From: an uncultured Mollicutes bacterium
GTDB lineage: Bacteria > Bacillota_I > Bacilli_A > Acholeplasmatales > Anaeroplasmataceae
Reading direction: 5' to 3'
Assembly (NCBI GenBank): GCA_900540705.1
Contig: UQGR01000005.1
Span: 1-63,822 of the forward strand
Length of the DNA stretch: 63,822 nt
Part shown: positions 51,406-60,853 of the stretch, in pieces
Position numbering within the stretch: position 1 is the first letter of the stretch
Layout of the letters: each line of letters opens with the position of its first letter
Notes under the pieces: model-generated
Databases searched by the model: none
What the model was told of the DNA's origin: nothing
Seen by the model: the letters and a program-made list of their open reading frames with translations, nothing else
Made by a program: the position numbers and the translations under genes

Positions 51406-52536
51406 TTGATTGCCATATCTAATGTTGGCACCACCACCTTTGCTGACCCAGAGGAAAGCTGCAATTTAGTATCTGTATTAGATGTTCAGGATTTAGCTAC
51501 TGATACTCTTTGTACAATAACAGGCACTGTAATTGAGCTTACAACAACAGGATTTTTAGTTGGTGATAACCTCAATAGATTACATGCGGCAGTGTATGTA
51601 AACCTAGGAAAACAGCCTGAGGTTCAAATTGGCAATCAGGTGAAGGTGTTTGGAACGGCAGTTAAACAAGAAATTTCTTTAGAATTTGATTCTACTGCAA
51701 GAATAGAACTACTAGAAGGAAACGAGGATTATGCCTTTACTCCTGATTTTCTCTCAATGGTTGAGGTTTCAGAATATGTGGAAGACCCAAGTGTAGGAGT
51801 TCATGTAGAATTTGTTGCTACCTATAAAGGAAATAATCGTTTACAAGTAGAGTATGTTGACCAAACCATTGAATTGATTCATCCAATGCTGGATTTAACA
51901 AGTTATACGAATAAACAGGTGTTAGTTCAAGGATATTTTATGTATACAGATTATACCGAGCTTGGCACAAATAACATCTATATGATATTAAAAAATATGC
52001 AGGAATGCACTGAAAAAAATCCATACTTAGTGGATTTAACTGAGGAACAAAAAAATGAATTTACTCAGGCTATCAGCTATGGGTATACATCCAATGTATT
52101 ACTTTTTGACGGCATCTTCAATTCCTCTACTGACATTGATGCAAATGGCATCATAACCTTTACCTATACAGATTCTGAAACTGGTGCTGAAAATAGCTAC
52201 CAGCTGAAAAATGAGAATGGTACATATCAGGTCAATGAGGGCTCTGGATGGACAAGTATTACGGAAGAGGAATATTTAGCCTCAGCTTTAATTTTCCAGT
52301 TTAACCAGCTTGATCTTACCAAGGTGAAATACAATACAAAAACTGGACTCTATGAGATGAATGCTGTGGATTGCAACATCAACCAGCTTGCACCATTCAT
52401 GGCAGATGAAGATACCACCTATATAGGATATACCTTCTTAATTGTAGATGGCCATTTTGGGGCAGTTCAAATCATTAATTTATATGATGGATATTTATAT
52501 GCAGATACCTGTTCTATCCATTTTAAAGAGGCATAG
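51406..52536 (+). CDS. 3' part of the broken secreted-protein gene
   Basis: The last segment is shifted one frame from the preceding one; its coherent reading begins about 51,352 (STSIISAVGIITRNDAQLIA). It contains an OB-like domain (ITGTVIELTTTGFLVGDN), a second module beginning LTEEQKNEFTQAISYGYTSN, and a beta-rich end. The TTG given as a start has no ribosome site. With the in-frame TAG upstream this indicates a pseudogene, or errors in the sequence. Confidence 0.6.
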   Translation: MIAISNVGTTTFADPEESCNLVSVLDVQDLATDTLCTITGTVIELTTTGFLVGDNLNRLHAAVYVNLGKQPEVQIGNQVKVFGTAVKQEISLEFDSTARIELLEGNEDYAFTPDFLSMVEVSEYVEDPSVGVHVEFVATYKGNNRLQVEYVDQTIELIHPMLDLTSYTNKQVLVQGYFMYTDYTELGTNNIYMILKNMQECTEKNPYLVDLTEEQKNEFTQAISYGYTSNVLLFDGIFNSSTDIDANGIITFTYTDSETGAENSYQLKNENGTYQVNEGSGWTSITEEEYLASALIFQFNQLDLTKVKYNTKTGLYEMNAVDCNINQLAPFMADEDTTYIGYTFLIVDGHFGAVQIINLYDGYLYADTCSIHFKEA

Positions 52537-52555
52537 GACACTTCCAATTTCATAA

Positions 52556-52598
52556 TCTAAAAAGGGGTTATACTTTATAGCTCCTTTTATTTTTCAAA
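52556..52598 (+). terminator. Terminator after the broken gene
   Basis: AAAAGGGGTTATA pairs with TATAGCTCCTTTT (with a G-U pair) around a 3-base loop and is followed by a T-rich run. Confidence 0.65.
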
Positions 52599-52609
52599 AA
52601 AAATACAAA

Positions 52610-52636
52610 GAAAAAAGGAGTTTTTGGACTCCTTTA
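52610..52636 (-). terminator. Terminator after cotE
   Basis: On the minus strand AAAGGAGT pairs with ACTCCTTT, followed by a T run, just 3' of the cotE stop codon. Confidence 0.75.
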
Positions 52637-52643
52637 GATTCAA

Positions 52644-53159
52644 CTATTTGTCATTTAAAAAATCTTCATTAACTTCAATATCTAAATCATCGATGTCATC
52701 GTCTTCGTTAACAACAGGCGTAAACACAGTTACTTGCATCTTAGTTTCACCGATAACTTCAGCCAATATTTCTAAATCGATGTCTAATTTTATCTCATTA
52801 TCCATAATTTTAGCATTGGTAACGGTTGGATGCTTAAGTATCTTCGCTAGTACATCATCACTGTTTTTTAAATATTCCTTTACGATTCTTTTAACCTTGA
52901 TATCCTTTTTATAGGCTACCTTTTCTCTTAAAACATCAGTTCTTGAATTTTCTTCAGTAGAATACCAAATATTAACTTCAAATTCACCATTTATGTCTAC
53001 CAGGTCATTATTTCTGTTTGCTTCAAACTCATGATTAATAATCCAGCATCCTAATACTGAATAGGGATGCTTTGTTGTATTAATACTGTGCGTTATATGC
53101 ATAGCCTTTTTACCCTTAGCTACTACTGCCTTAGTAACAATTTCACGGACTTCATTCAT
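52644..53159 (-). CDS. cotE: Outer spore coat morphogenetic protein CotE
   Basis: CotE directs assembly of the outer spore coat. The 171-aa protein begins MNEVREIVTKAVVAKGKKAM and continues with SVLGCWIINHEFEA, VNIWYSTEENSRTDV and LAEVIGETKMQVTV, close to Bacillus subtilis CotE as I recall it. It ends in an acidic tail (NEDDDIDDLDIEVNEDFL), also typical. GGGAGGT precedes the ATG. It shows that the AT-rich genome belongs to a spore-forming lineage of the Bacilli type. Confidence 0.92.
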   Translation of the reverse strand: MNEVREIVTKAVVAKGKKAMHITHSINTTKHPYSVLGCWIINHEFEANRNNDLVDINGEFEVNIWYSTEENSRTDVLREKVAYKKDIKVKRIVKEYLKNSDDVLAKILKHPTVTNAKIMDNEIKLDIDLEILAEVIGETKMQVTVFTPVVNEDDDIDDLDIEVNEDFLNDK

Positions 53160-53256
53160 TATACATACCTCCCTAGTGCTAGTATATGAAATAAAGGGAA
53201 TTTAAGTGCCAAAGATAATTTAAAAGCAGGTCAGTTTTAAACCCAAAACATAAAAA

Positions 53257-53293
53257 TTAAAAAAATGCCAGATATAAATAAAATCTAGCATTT
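53257..53293 (-). terminator. Terminator of the NBD-FtsX operon
   Basis: AAATGCCAGAT (53263-53273) pairs with ATCTAGCATTT (53283-53293) with one mismatch, and the minus strand continues TTTT. It lies after the second transporter gene. Confidence 0.75.
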
Positions 53294-53306
53294 CTAAACA
53301 TTCTGC

Positions 53307-55934
53307 TTATATATCGTATTTAGATATAATCTCTGCCGGCGTCTTTCGCATTAAAAGAAAGATAGGCAATAAACCAAATAAGAAATTCATTGCATATAAT
53401 AACAAAACACCTAAAAAAGTATAGAGGTAGCTACTCTTTAAATAATTCATAGATAACGTATTATTGATATTGGCCGCTACCGTGTCAAAAATGATAATAG
53501 TAAATAGGTATCCAAACAAGGACGTCAGGGTGATGGTTACAAAAATATCAGATATGAACTGTAAGAAAATTTTCGTTCTACTAGCACCCAAACTGCGATA
53601 AACACCAATTGGATAAATATCTGAAATCATTCTACTGCGCATTACAAAATAAATGAATATTCCTATCGTAACCATTAATGCTAACGCTAAGATTCCAAAA
53701 ACAAGCAGGTTTACATATTGTTCCTCTCGCATTGGGTCAATTAGACTATTATAAATATTCTTCAAGGTGAGCTCCTCTGGTAAAGATTTGTTCACACCTT
53801 CTAAGTCCTTTGTCATAAACCAAAGTGGTACTCCATTTACAGAATTTTCTATAATGATGTCTTCTTTAGTAAAGAGGCATCCTGCCGCAATAGACGCTTC
53901 ATCTCCATAATATATTCCTACAACTATTGTTCCACTTACAGTCTGTCCTAGCTGATAGCCTGTATACACGGAAGCTAAACATTCTCCAATTTTTTGAGGA
54001 TTTCTTCCAGAAATGAGCTGATAGGTTTCATAACTATAACAATTTGTTTTTAAAATACTAGTAAACTTACTTAGTTGTTCTGAATGAATGATATAGGTAT
54101 CACTTGCAACTGCATAATCCTTAAATTCACAGATTCCAACCACATAAAACTTGCGATTGCTTATAATTACAGTTTTATCCAGTTTATCCATGGCATTTGT
54201 ATAATTTGTTGTTATTAGTATATTTTCTGTTCCTAAATCCTCTTCTGTTAAATCTCTTCCAGCAACCATAGTATAAGTGGATAGCTTCTTTTCTATGGAA
54301 TAAAATCGTTCAGCATCATTTTCTCTCATATAGCTTCTCTTAAATGTTTCCATATAGACAGCCTCGTCTACATAACCCAAATTATAAGGATTCTCTGAGA
54401 CACCACTGATTACAAGAGAAGGAACCTTGGAGGTTTGACATTTCAATTTTTTTCCAATCAATTCCTCATAGGAATCATAATAATACCCATATTCTTTTAT
54501 GAAATCATCTGCAAAATTTTTACTGATAACAATCTCTCCAGCGCCTGGTTTTCCTCCCGCAAGATAGCCAGTTTTTTGAATATCCTGATAAGGTATTACT
54601 GATATGTAATAAGAGAATTCAATACTTTCCTTAAAGTTATATCGTTCAGAATAGGAGACAGAAAAGCTTACAGGCGTAACTACGTATTCGACTTTCTCCT
54701 CTTCTACCAAATCCTGCATAGTCCCCTTTAAAATCGCATAGCTTGTTAAATCTTCTGCCACCAAAGTATCAAAATTTTTATCTGCAACAATAGTTGAATC
54801 ATCTACAATTCTATAATTTGAATACCCAATCACTGAGATAGCTAGCAACATTCCAATCACAAAAAAACATCCATAAAGAAACTTCGCTCTTTTTTTAGCA
54901 AAACGCATTTTATTGAAGCTTTTGACTAAGGCTCTCCAAATACGCTTGAACACATTATCTCGTTTTTTTCCATCATTGTACCAAGAGGTATCATACTCAA
55001 ACTTTTCTAAGGATTCCTGCTTCAATGCCTGATAATGGTCATCAATAAGTTTTATATTTGTTTCCTCTACTAGCTTAAGCTTTTCATTAGAGGTAATATA
55101 ATAGGTTCCATTTTTCTCTACAATTCGAATGTCTAAAGGCTTAGCCTCCTGAGATGTATAATATCTAAGACTTACTAGTTCTCCCTTTTCTTCTGTTAAA
55201 TTCAAGTCCTTTAGATATATCGTATTATTCTGCTCCGTATGAAGGACATCTCCTCCTTCACAAGTATAGGATTCTATAATTTTACCATCTCGGATTTTAA
55301 TCACCTGATCAGAATAGAAATTGGCAACCTCTTCATTGTGAGTCACCATCAATACTAAGGAGGTCTTAGATATTTTCTTTAAAATATTCATAACCTCAAT
55401 GGTGTTCTCATTATCTAGATTACCTGTAGGTTCATCAGCAATGATAATCTTGGCTCTTTTTACTAAGGCCCTCGCAATTGAAACACGCTGTTGTTGTCCG
55501 CCAGATAAGGCATACGCCCGTTTTTTTCTATATTTATACATACCAACAGCCTTTAAGGTGTATTCAATCCTCTTGTCCTGTTCTTCTTTATCAAAGATGC
55601 CAATCATTTCTAACGCAATCGCTAAATTACTATAAACTGTTTCCTCTAATAAAAGATTGTAGTTTTGAAAAACATATCCAATTTCATTTCTTCTAAATTG
55701 GTCTACCTTTCTCATTTTGTAATTTTCAAGTTCTAATCCATCATAATTGATAGAGCCTTTGGCTTTATCTAATCCACCAATCACATTTAAAAGTGTAGTC
55801 TTTCCACTTCCAGATGGGCCAAGAAATGATACTAATCCAGTAGTAGGAAGCTCAAAGGTTGCCTCATTTATAACATGTATCTCATTATTTTTACCTTTAT
55901 TATAAAATTTATTTAAGTCTTTGATTTTAATCAT
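53307..55934 (-). CDS. ABC transporter, N-terminal ATPase fused to FtsX/MacB-type permease
   Basis: An 875-aa protein: a MacB/LolD-like ATPase (Walker A GPSGSGKTTL, signature ALSGGQQQRVSIARAL, Walker B IIADEPTGNLD) followed by a long linker, four membrane helices and a large extracytoplasmic domain. The helices carry the FtsX-like ends VYRSLGASRTKIFLQF and MRKTPAEI. It overlaps the upstream gene by 8 bases, and the two products probably form a heterodimer. Such pairs export or expel peptides or lipoproteins, or serve as resistance sensors. A link to the peptide cluster nearby is possible but not shown. Confidence 0.85.
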   Translation of the reverse strand: MIKIKDLNKFYNKGKNNEIHVINEATFELPTTGLVSFLGPSGSGKTTLLNVIGGLDKAKGSINYDGLELENYKMRKVDQFRRNEIGYVFQNYNLLLEETVYSNLAIALEMIGIFDKEEQDKRIEYTLKAVGMYKYRKKRAYALSGGQQQRVSIARALVKRAKIIIADEPTGNLDNENTIEVMNILKKISKTSLVLMVTHNEEVANFYSDQVIKIRDGKIIESYTCEGGDVLHTEQNNTIYLKDLNLTEEKGELVSLRYYTSQEAKPLDIRIVEKNGTYYITSNEKLKLVEETNIKLIDDHYQALKQESLEKFEYDTSWYNDGKKRDNVFKRIWRALVKSFNKMRFAKKRAKFLYGCFFVIGMLLAISVIGYSNYRIVDDSTIVADKNFDTLVAEDLTSYAILKGTMQDLVEEEKVEYVVTPVSFSVSYSERYNFKESIEFSYYISVIPYQDIQKTGYLAGGKPGAGEIVISKNFADDFIKEYGYYYDSYEELIGKKLKCQTSKVPSLVISGVSENPYNLGYVDEAVYMETFKRSYMRENDAERFYSIEKKLSTYTMVAGRDLTEEDLGTENILITTNYTNAMDKLDKTVIISNRKFYVVGICEFKDYAVASDTYIIHSEQLSKFTSILKTNCYSYETYQLISGRNPQKIGECLASVYTGYQLGQTVSGTIVVGIYYGDEASIAAGCLFTKEDIIIENSVNGVPLWFMTKDLEGVNKSLPEELTLKNIYNSLIDPMREEQYVNLLVFGILALALMVTIGIFIYFVMRSRMISDIYPIGVYRSLGASRTKIFLQFISDIFVTITLTSLFGYLFTIIIFDTVAANINNTLSMNYLKSSYLYTFLGVLLLYAMNFLFGLLPIFLLMRKTPAEIISKYDI

Positions 55935-58056
55935 TTCTAGCCACCTCCCCTTTTAATGTAGTGTTAACACTAAATTTATAAAGACGGCGGTTGAATCTTC
56001 GAGCAATCAAATAGGAAAACAGCAGCATCAGTAAAAAATAAAAGAATATAATACCAAAGCCCATATAATCCCCCATAGTTAATTGATCCGTAAAAAGTCT
56101 AGCAATCACAAAAACTACTAAGGATACGATAGCACACAGCATTCCTAAGGAGATAACCTCCAATATCACAATTTTACCTAACTGCTTTTTCACCATGCCT
56201 AGAGTTCTAAGAACGCCATAGTCTTTATTTTTAGAGGCATAGACTCTAGCTAGGATAACATAGGAAATAAAGAATAAACCAATTAAAGCAATCAATACTA
56301 AGATACTAAAGGTATACAGATAAATTAAATTGATGGTAGAAGGTTTTATCATTTGTCGAGTTGGAATTGAAATATAATATCCCTGCTCTTCCACCTTCTT
56401 CTTTAAAGAATCAACATCGTCAGAATAAACCACTGCCTCATAGGTTTCATCAAAGTGATTTTCAAAATAATCTCTTCCTACAAATAGGTATGGAGTATCT
56501 CCTGGAATATCCTCATATCTCACTTCAATATCATAGGAAATTGGATACAAATCATCAAATAGATAAGAAAATTCTAGTTTCCCCTCCATCGCTTTACTAC
56601 ACAGAATATAAGAGGATTTTAAGGTCCCATCATAAGCACGATTCAAAGACCATTTTGTACCATCTACTGTATAATACATTATCGTTTTACGATCTAGCAA
56701 ATAGTGATAAAATTCTTTGTTAAATTCCGTATCACTAATTAAATAGGGCTGGCGAATTTCTTCAGAGGTGGCAATACCTACAACTTTACCAAGTGTTTTC
56801 ATAAAATCCATTTGCATATGATATGAAAATTTATCAATAAGATAATATTCAACACTCTCATTTAATATAGAAGTATATTCGTAAATCTCAAAATTATTAT
56901 AATCTGCTGGAAGAACTAAAATACAATCCCCCTCTTCCTTCATTTCTCTACCCCGAATCATCGCATACTTAAAATCCTTCTTAGTATGTTTCACATTTTC
57001 AATACGACGAGAAGAATTACCATAATAAAGAGAAAATTCTATTTCTTCATAAAACCCATTTTCTATAATTTCTTTATGAGGGGCTTGTTTTATTTTTTCC
57101 ATATTTAATGGCTCATGCTTCAAATCATACACGATAGCTCTATCTTTCGTTAACAGGCTATATCTAGGATTTTCCTGTATTCCTGTTTCTGTGGAAACCT
57201 CCAACATTAAAAGACAAAGTATCAAGGCGATAAAAGATATAACTAAAAATACAACCGAGGTAAAAATCGTCTTTTTCGGTGTTGAAATGATATTTTTTAA
57301 GGCTAATCTTAAAAAGGCTCTCTTCTGAATTTTAGGTTCTACTAGCATCAATTCTTCCTGAGCCTCTTCTTCTAAAATATCTAATAATTTCACATCTTCT
57401 ATGACTTCTCCATCAGACATCTTTATCTTTCTAGTGACTATATCCTTCACCTGATTATAGTTATGAGTCACAATCAGCACTAGCTTGTCTGCCGCAACCT
57501 CCTGAATCAACCGAATAATTTCATCTCCCGTTTGACTGTCTAAATTACCAGTCGGTTCATCACAAGCTAAAATTTTTGCATCACTCGCTAAAGCTCTGGC
57601 AATTACGCATCGTTGTTTTTCCCCACCAGATAGCTTAGTCCCCTTATGGTGAATTCGGTTAGATAGTCCTACCTTTTCAATGATGCTTTTGGCCTCCCGT
57701 TTGGCCTCCTCCACAGGCTTGCCACGAAGAAGCAAGGGCACCATCACATTTTCTAATACAGAATAGGAATCAATTATATTATAGTTTTGAAATATAAAGG
57801 AAACATTATTTTTTCTAAAAACATCCATATCATTTTGATTGAAATAGGAGGTTTCACTTCCTAAAAAATAGATTTCTCCCTCTTCATAGGTGTCTACTCC
57901 TGTAATCACGTTAAGTAGGGTGGATTTTCCACTTCCACTATCCCCTGTAATAGCCACAATCTCCCCACAGGAAAAATTCAAATTTATGTTTCTAAGTCCT
58001 AAAGTCACGACTCCGTTATTGGTATAATATTTGCTGACATTCTTTAATTCAAGCAT
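55927..58056 (-). CDS. ABC transporter, N-terminal ATPase fused to FtsX/MacB-type permease (partner)
   Basis: A 709-aa protein with the same plan: Walker A GDSGSGKSTLLNVITG, signature LSGGEKQRCVIARALAS, Walker B LACDEPTGNLDSQTGDE, and four membrane helices with a large outside loop. The C-terminal part carries YGVLRTLGMVKKQLGKIVIL. The ATG at 58056 was chosen because GAGGTGAG lies just before it; the GTG three codons earlier overlaps that site. It is transcribed with the gene after it. Confidence 0.86.
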   Translation of the reverse strand: MLELKNVSKYYTNNGVVTLGLRNINLNFSCGEIVAITGDSGSGKSTLLNVITGVDTYEEGEIYFLGSETSYFNQNDMDVFRKNNVSFIFQNYNIIDSYSVLENVMVPLLLRGKPVEEAKREAKSIIEKVGLSNRIHHKGTKLSGGEKQRCVIARALASDAKILACDEPTGNLDSQTGDEIIRLIQEVAADKLVLIVTHNYNQVKDIVTRKIKMSDGEVIEDVKLLDILEEEAQEELMLVEPKIQKRAFLRLALKNIISTPKKTIFTSVVFLVISFIALILCLLMLEVSTETGIQENPRYSLLTKDRAIVYDLKHEPLNMEKIKQAPHKEIIENGFYEEIEFSLYYGNSSRRIENVKHTKKDFKYAMIRGREMKEEGDCILVLPADYNNFEIYEYTSILNESVEYYLIDKFSYHMQMDFMKTLGKVVGIATSEEIRQPYLISDTEFNKEFYHYLLDRKTIMYYTVDGTKWSLNRAYDGTLKSSYILCSKAMEGKLEFSYLFDDLYPISYDIEVRYEDIPGDTPYLFVGRDYFENHFDETYEAVVYSDDVDSLKKKVEEQGYYISIPTRQMIKPSTINLIYLYTFSILVLIALIGLFFISYVILARVYASKNKDYGVLRTLGMVKKQLGKIVILEVISLGMLCAIVSLVVFVIARLFTDQLTMGDYMGFGIIFFYFLLMLLFSYLIARRFNRRLYKFSVNTTLKGEVARND

Positions 58057-58164
58057 ATAACTCACCTCAATTTAACTTCATTTTATCACTAAACAAAGTA
58101 TTTTACAATAAATATAGTGGTATGATATAATAGATTCATATAGAAAAAAAAGGATGTGTAAAAT

Positions 58165-59022
58165 GTGAATTTCATTTCCCTAGCAATTTCAATTTTTATT
58201 TTTAATAATATTTTAATAACCATAACTCGTCTTTTACCTATCAGAAAAAAACGAGCATGGCAATTTGGACTGATTACCTTCTTTAATTTAGGCTCTTTGG
58301 TAGGCTATATATGGATGCTGGTGGAGGGGGAATTTAGTGTTCTTTTTCTTTTAAGTGTTTTAGGAAATATCCTAGGAATATTAATCGCTTATATTGTCTC
58401 CATGATGATTGTCTTAGAAGGGGTTACACTCTTCAAATCAAAACGAATGCGTGAATTTGAAAGAAGCGTTCAAATGAAGGATGGAAAATCTATTCCTCGG
58501 CATATTATCGCCTTTATCTGCCTTTGTTGTGGAATTGTCTTAGCAGTGTATGGATCAATCTCCTTAATGCATTATGATAAAAACTTATTGTTTTCTATCA
58601 TTGGAAGCTTTATCGGTACTGGGGTTGGCATTGGTTTAGCCCTCTACTTCTTCATTACTGGAAATCCTCAGCATAAAACACTTAAAGCTCAAAAACTGCT
58701 TTTTCTCATCAAGGGAACAACCCAGGATTATCTTTATACAGCGACTCTTTCAAAAGATTTTACTATTGAGAATGCGATTGGAAAGCTGAAGGACATCTAT
58801 ATTTTAGATGAATATGGACTTCTAATTACTCCCAAGGATAGCTTCATTGTCAAAGGAATAAAGGCGGATGGAAATGTTTCTTCTATCCTAAGTGAATTAC
58901 AAATGGAACCCATTTTAGAAAATCCATTTGAAGAGGCTTTGAAGGAATTTCAAAAATATAATCGTAAAAAAATCATTTTAGATGAAAACAATCAAGTTAT
59001 TAAAATTAAGAATATAAAATGA
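58165..59022 (+). CDS. Membrane protein of unknown function
   Basis: A 285-aa protein with about five hydrophobic segments in the first 175 residues, then a soluble domain of about 110 residues with alternating short beta and helix segments. It starts at GTG (58165) with AAAAGGA upstream; the ATG three bases earlier is followed by TGA. I do not recognise the family. It is divergent from the NBD-FtsX operon, with a shared intergenic region of about 100 bases. Confidence 0.65.
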   Translation: MNFISLAISIFIFNNILITITRLLPIRKKRAWQFGLITFFNLGSLVGYIWMLVEGEFSVLFLLSVLGNILGILIAYIVSMMIVLEGVTLFKSKRMREFERSVQMKDGKSIPRHIIAFICLCCGIVLAVYGSISLMHYDKNLLFSIIGSFIGTGVGIGLALYFFITGNPQHKTLKAQKLLFLIKGTTQDYLYTATLSKDFTIENAIGKLKDIYILDEYGLLITPKDSFIVKGIKADGNVSSILSELQMEPILENPFEEALKEFQKYNRKKIILDENNQVIKIKNIK

Positions 59023-59023
59023 A

Positions 59024-59050
59024 AATGGGCCCTATCAGCCCATTTTTTTA
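59024..59050. terminator. Bidirectional terminator
   Basis: AATGGGC pairs with GCCCATT around a 7-base loop, with T on the plus side and A-rich sequence before it. It lies between the convergent membrane-protein and ychF genes. Confidence 0.8.
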
Positions 59051-60148
59051 TACATTAAATTTGAATAATAATACATCGCCATCCTGTACAGCGTAGTCTT
59101 TCCCCTCTTGTCTTACCAAGCCTGCTTCCTTGGCTTTCAGCATTGAACCACAACGTACTAAATCTGTATACGCAACCGTCTCTGCGCGAATAAATCCTCT
59201 TTGAAAGTCAGAATGAATAATTCCAGCACACTCAGGAGCCAGCATTCCCTTTTTAAAGGTCCATGCTCGACACTCATCAGGACCAGTTGTAAAATAGGTT
59301 GCATATCCTAATAAATCATAGGTCGCCTGAACCAAGCGATTTAAGCCTGGCTCTGTAATACCTAAATCTGCTAAAAACATTTCTCTAGATTCTTCATCCA
59401 ATACGGCAAGCTCAGATTCTATCTCAGCAGATATGCCTATAATTTTAGAATTTGTTTTTTCTGCGTAAGCCTTAAGCTTTACATAATTTTCATCCTTTTC
59501 GTAATCTGCAATGGCAGCTTCAGAAATGTTCGCCACAAACATAAAGGGCTTAGAAGTAAGAAGTCCATAATTTTTCAAATAGAGTGCTTCTGCTTCACTA
59601 AACTCCAGGCTACGTACTGGTAGCTCTGCTTCTAAGGTTTTCTTAATTTTCTTTAGCAATTCAAACTCAAAGGGGGCATCCTCAACCTTGGATTGAGCCT
59701 TCTTCTCAATCTTAACAATTCTCTTTTCCACAGATTCTAAATCGGCCAAAATCAATTCCATATTTATGATTTCTGCATCTCTCACTGGATCTACAGTTCC
59801 CTCTACATGAGTGATATTGCCGTCCTCAAAACAGCGAACCACCTCAAGGATTGCGTCACAATTTCGAATATTCCCTAAAAATTGATTGCCTAAGCCCTCT
59901 CCCTTAGAGGCTCCTTTAACTAGACCCGCAATATCTGTAAATTCACAAACTGCCTTTGTTGATTTCTTGGGGTTATACATTTTGGTGAGCACATCTAAGC
60001 GCTTGTCAGGAACCTCCACCATACCCACATTTGGTTCTATTGTTGCGAAAGGGTAATTGGCAGCCAAAGCACCTGCCTTTGTAATTGCGTTAAAAAGCGT
60101 AGATTTACCTACATTAGGCAATCCTACAATTCCTGCGGTTAAAGCCAT
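59048..60148 (-). CDS. ychF: Redox-regulated ATPase YchF
   Basis: A 366-aa Obg-family ATPase with P-loop GLPNVGKSTLFN, KGASKGEGLGNQFLGNIR, FVANISEAAI and a C-terminal TGS domain (TYFTTGPDECRAWTFKKG). It binds ribosomes and ATP rather than GTP; the exact role is unsettled. AAGGAG precedes the ATG. Confidence 0.95.
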   Translation of the reverse strand: MALTAGIVGLPNVGKSTLFNAITKAGALAANYPFATIEPNVGMVEVPDKRLDVLTKMYNPKKSTKAVCEFTDIAGLVKGASKGEGLGNQFLGNIRNCDAILEVVRCFEDGNITHVEGTVDPVRDAEIINMELILADLESVEKRIVKIEKKAQSKVEDAPFEFELLKKIKKTLEAELPVRSLEFSEAEALYLKNYGLLTSKPFMFVANISEAAIADYEKDENYVKLKAYAEKTNSKIIGISAEIESELAVLDEESREMFLADLGITEPGLNRLVQATYDLLGYATYFTTGPDECRAWTFKKGMLAPECAGIIHSDFQRGFIRAETVAYTDLVRCGSMLKAKEAGLVRQEGKDYAVQDGDVLLFKFNV

Positions 60149-60164
60149 ATATTACTTCTCCTTA

Positions 60165-60695
60165 CTACTTGATATATAAATCGTTATATGCTTGAATTGC
60201 ATCCTCAATGACATTCTCAGCATCCTTACGGCCAAGAACTTCCATTACTACCGTTTCCTTATTTTCTAATGTCTTATATACATTAAAGAAGTGGCATATC
60301 TCATCAAAATAATGCTTAGGAAGCTCACTGATGTCTGTATATCCATTCATAGATGGATCATTTTGACATACCGCAATTATCTTTTCATCATTTTCCTTCT
60401 CATCCACCATTTTTACTACACCAATAGGAAAACACTTCACCAATACAAGTGGGTCAAAGGTTTCATTGCATAAAACTAATACATCTAAAGGGTCTTTATC
60501 CTGAGAATAGGTTCTAGGAATAAATCCGTAATTTGCAGGATAATGCGTAGAAGTATAAAGAATTCTATCTAAGATGATAAGTCCTGTTTCCTTATCTAAT
60601 TCATATTTCTTCTTACTTCCCTTAGGAATCTCTATACAAGCTATAAAGCTATCCTTCTTAATTCTATCGTTATCCATATCATGCCATATGTTCAT
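60165..60695 (-). CDS. ppa: Inorganic pyrophosphatase (family I)
   Basis: A 176-aa soluble pyrophosphatase that hydrolyses the PPi made in biosynthesis. Active-site features are ECIEIPKGSKKKYELDKETG-like (reading FIACIEIPKGSKKKYELD), YPANYGFIPRT and DKDPLDVLVL. AGAGGTG precedes the ATG at 60695. Located 16 bases before ychF on the same strand, so the two are likely co-transcribed. Confidence 0.94.
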   Translation of the reverse strand: MNIWHDMDNDRIKKDSFIACIEIPKGSKKKYELDKETGLIILDRILYTSTHYPANYGFIPRTYSQDKDPLDVLVLCNETFDPLVLVKCFPIGVVKMVDEKENDEKIIAVCQNDPSMNGYTDISELPKHYFDEICHFFNVYKTLENKETVVMEVLGRKDAENVIEDAIQAYNDLYIK

Positions 60696-60853
60696 CGTAT
60701 TCACCTCTTTTACTATCATACCATAAGTTGCCCTAAAAATAAAGAAGCAAACTAAACTATTTCTAACGAGAATGTCTTTTAAAAGTATTTAAAAAACTGA
60801 TTATAAATTTTGTAAAAAAATGTTATAATTTAATTCTAAAGGGGGATAATCAT

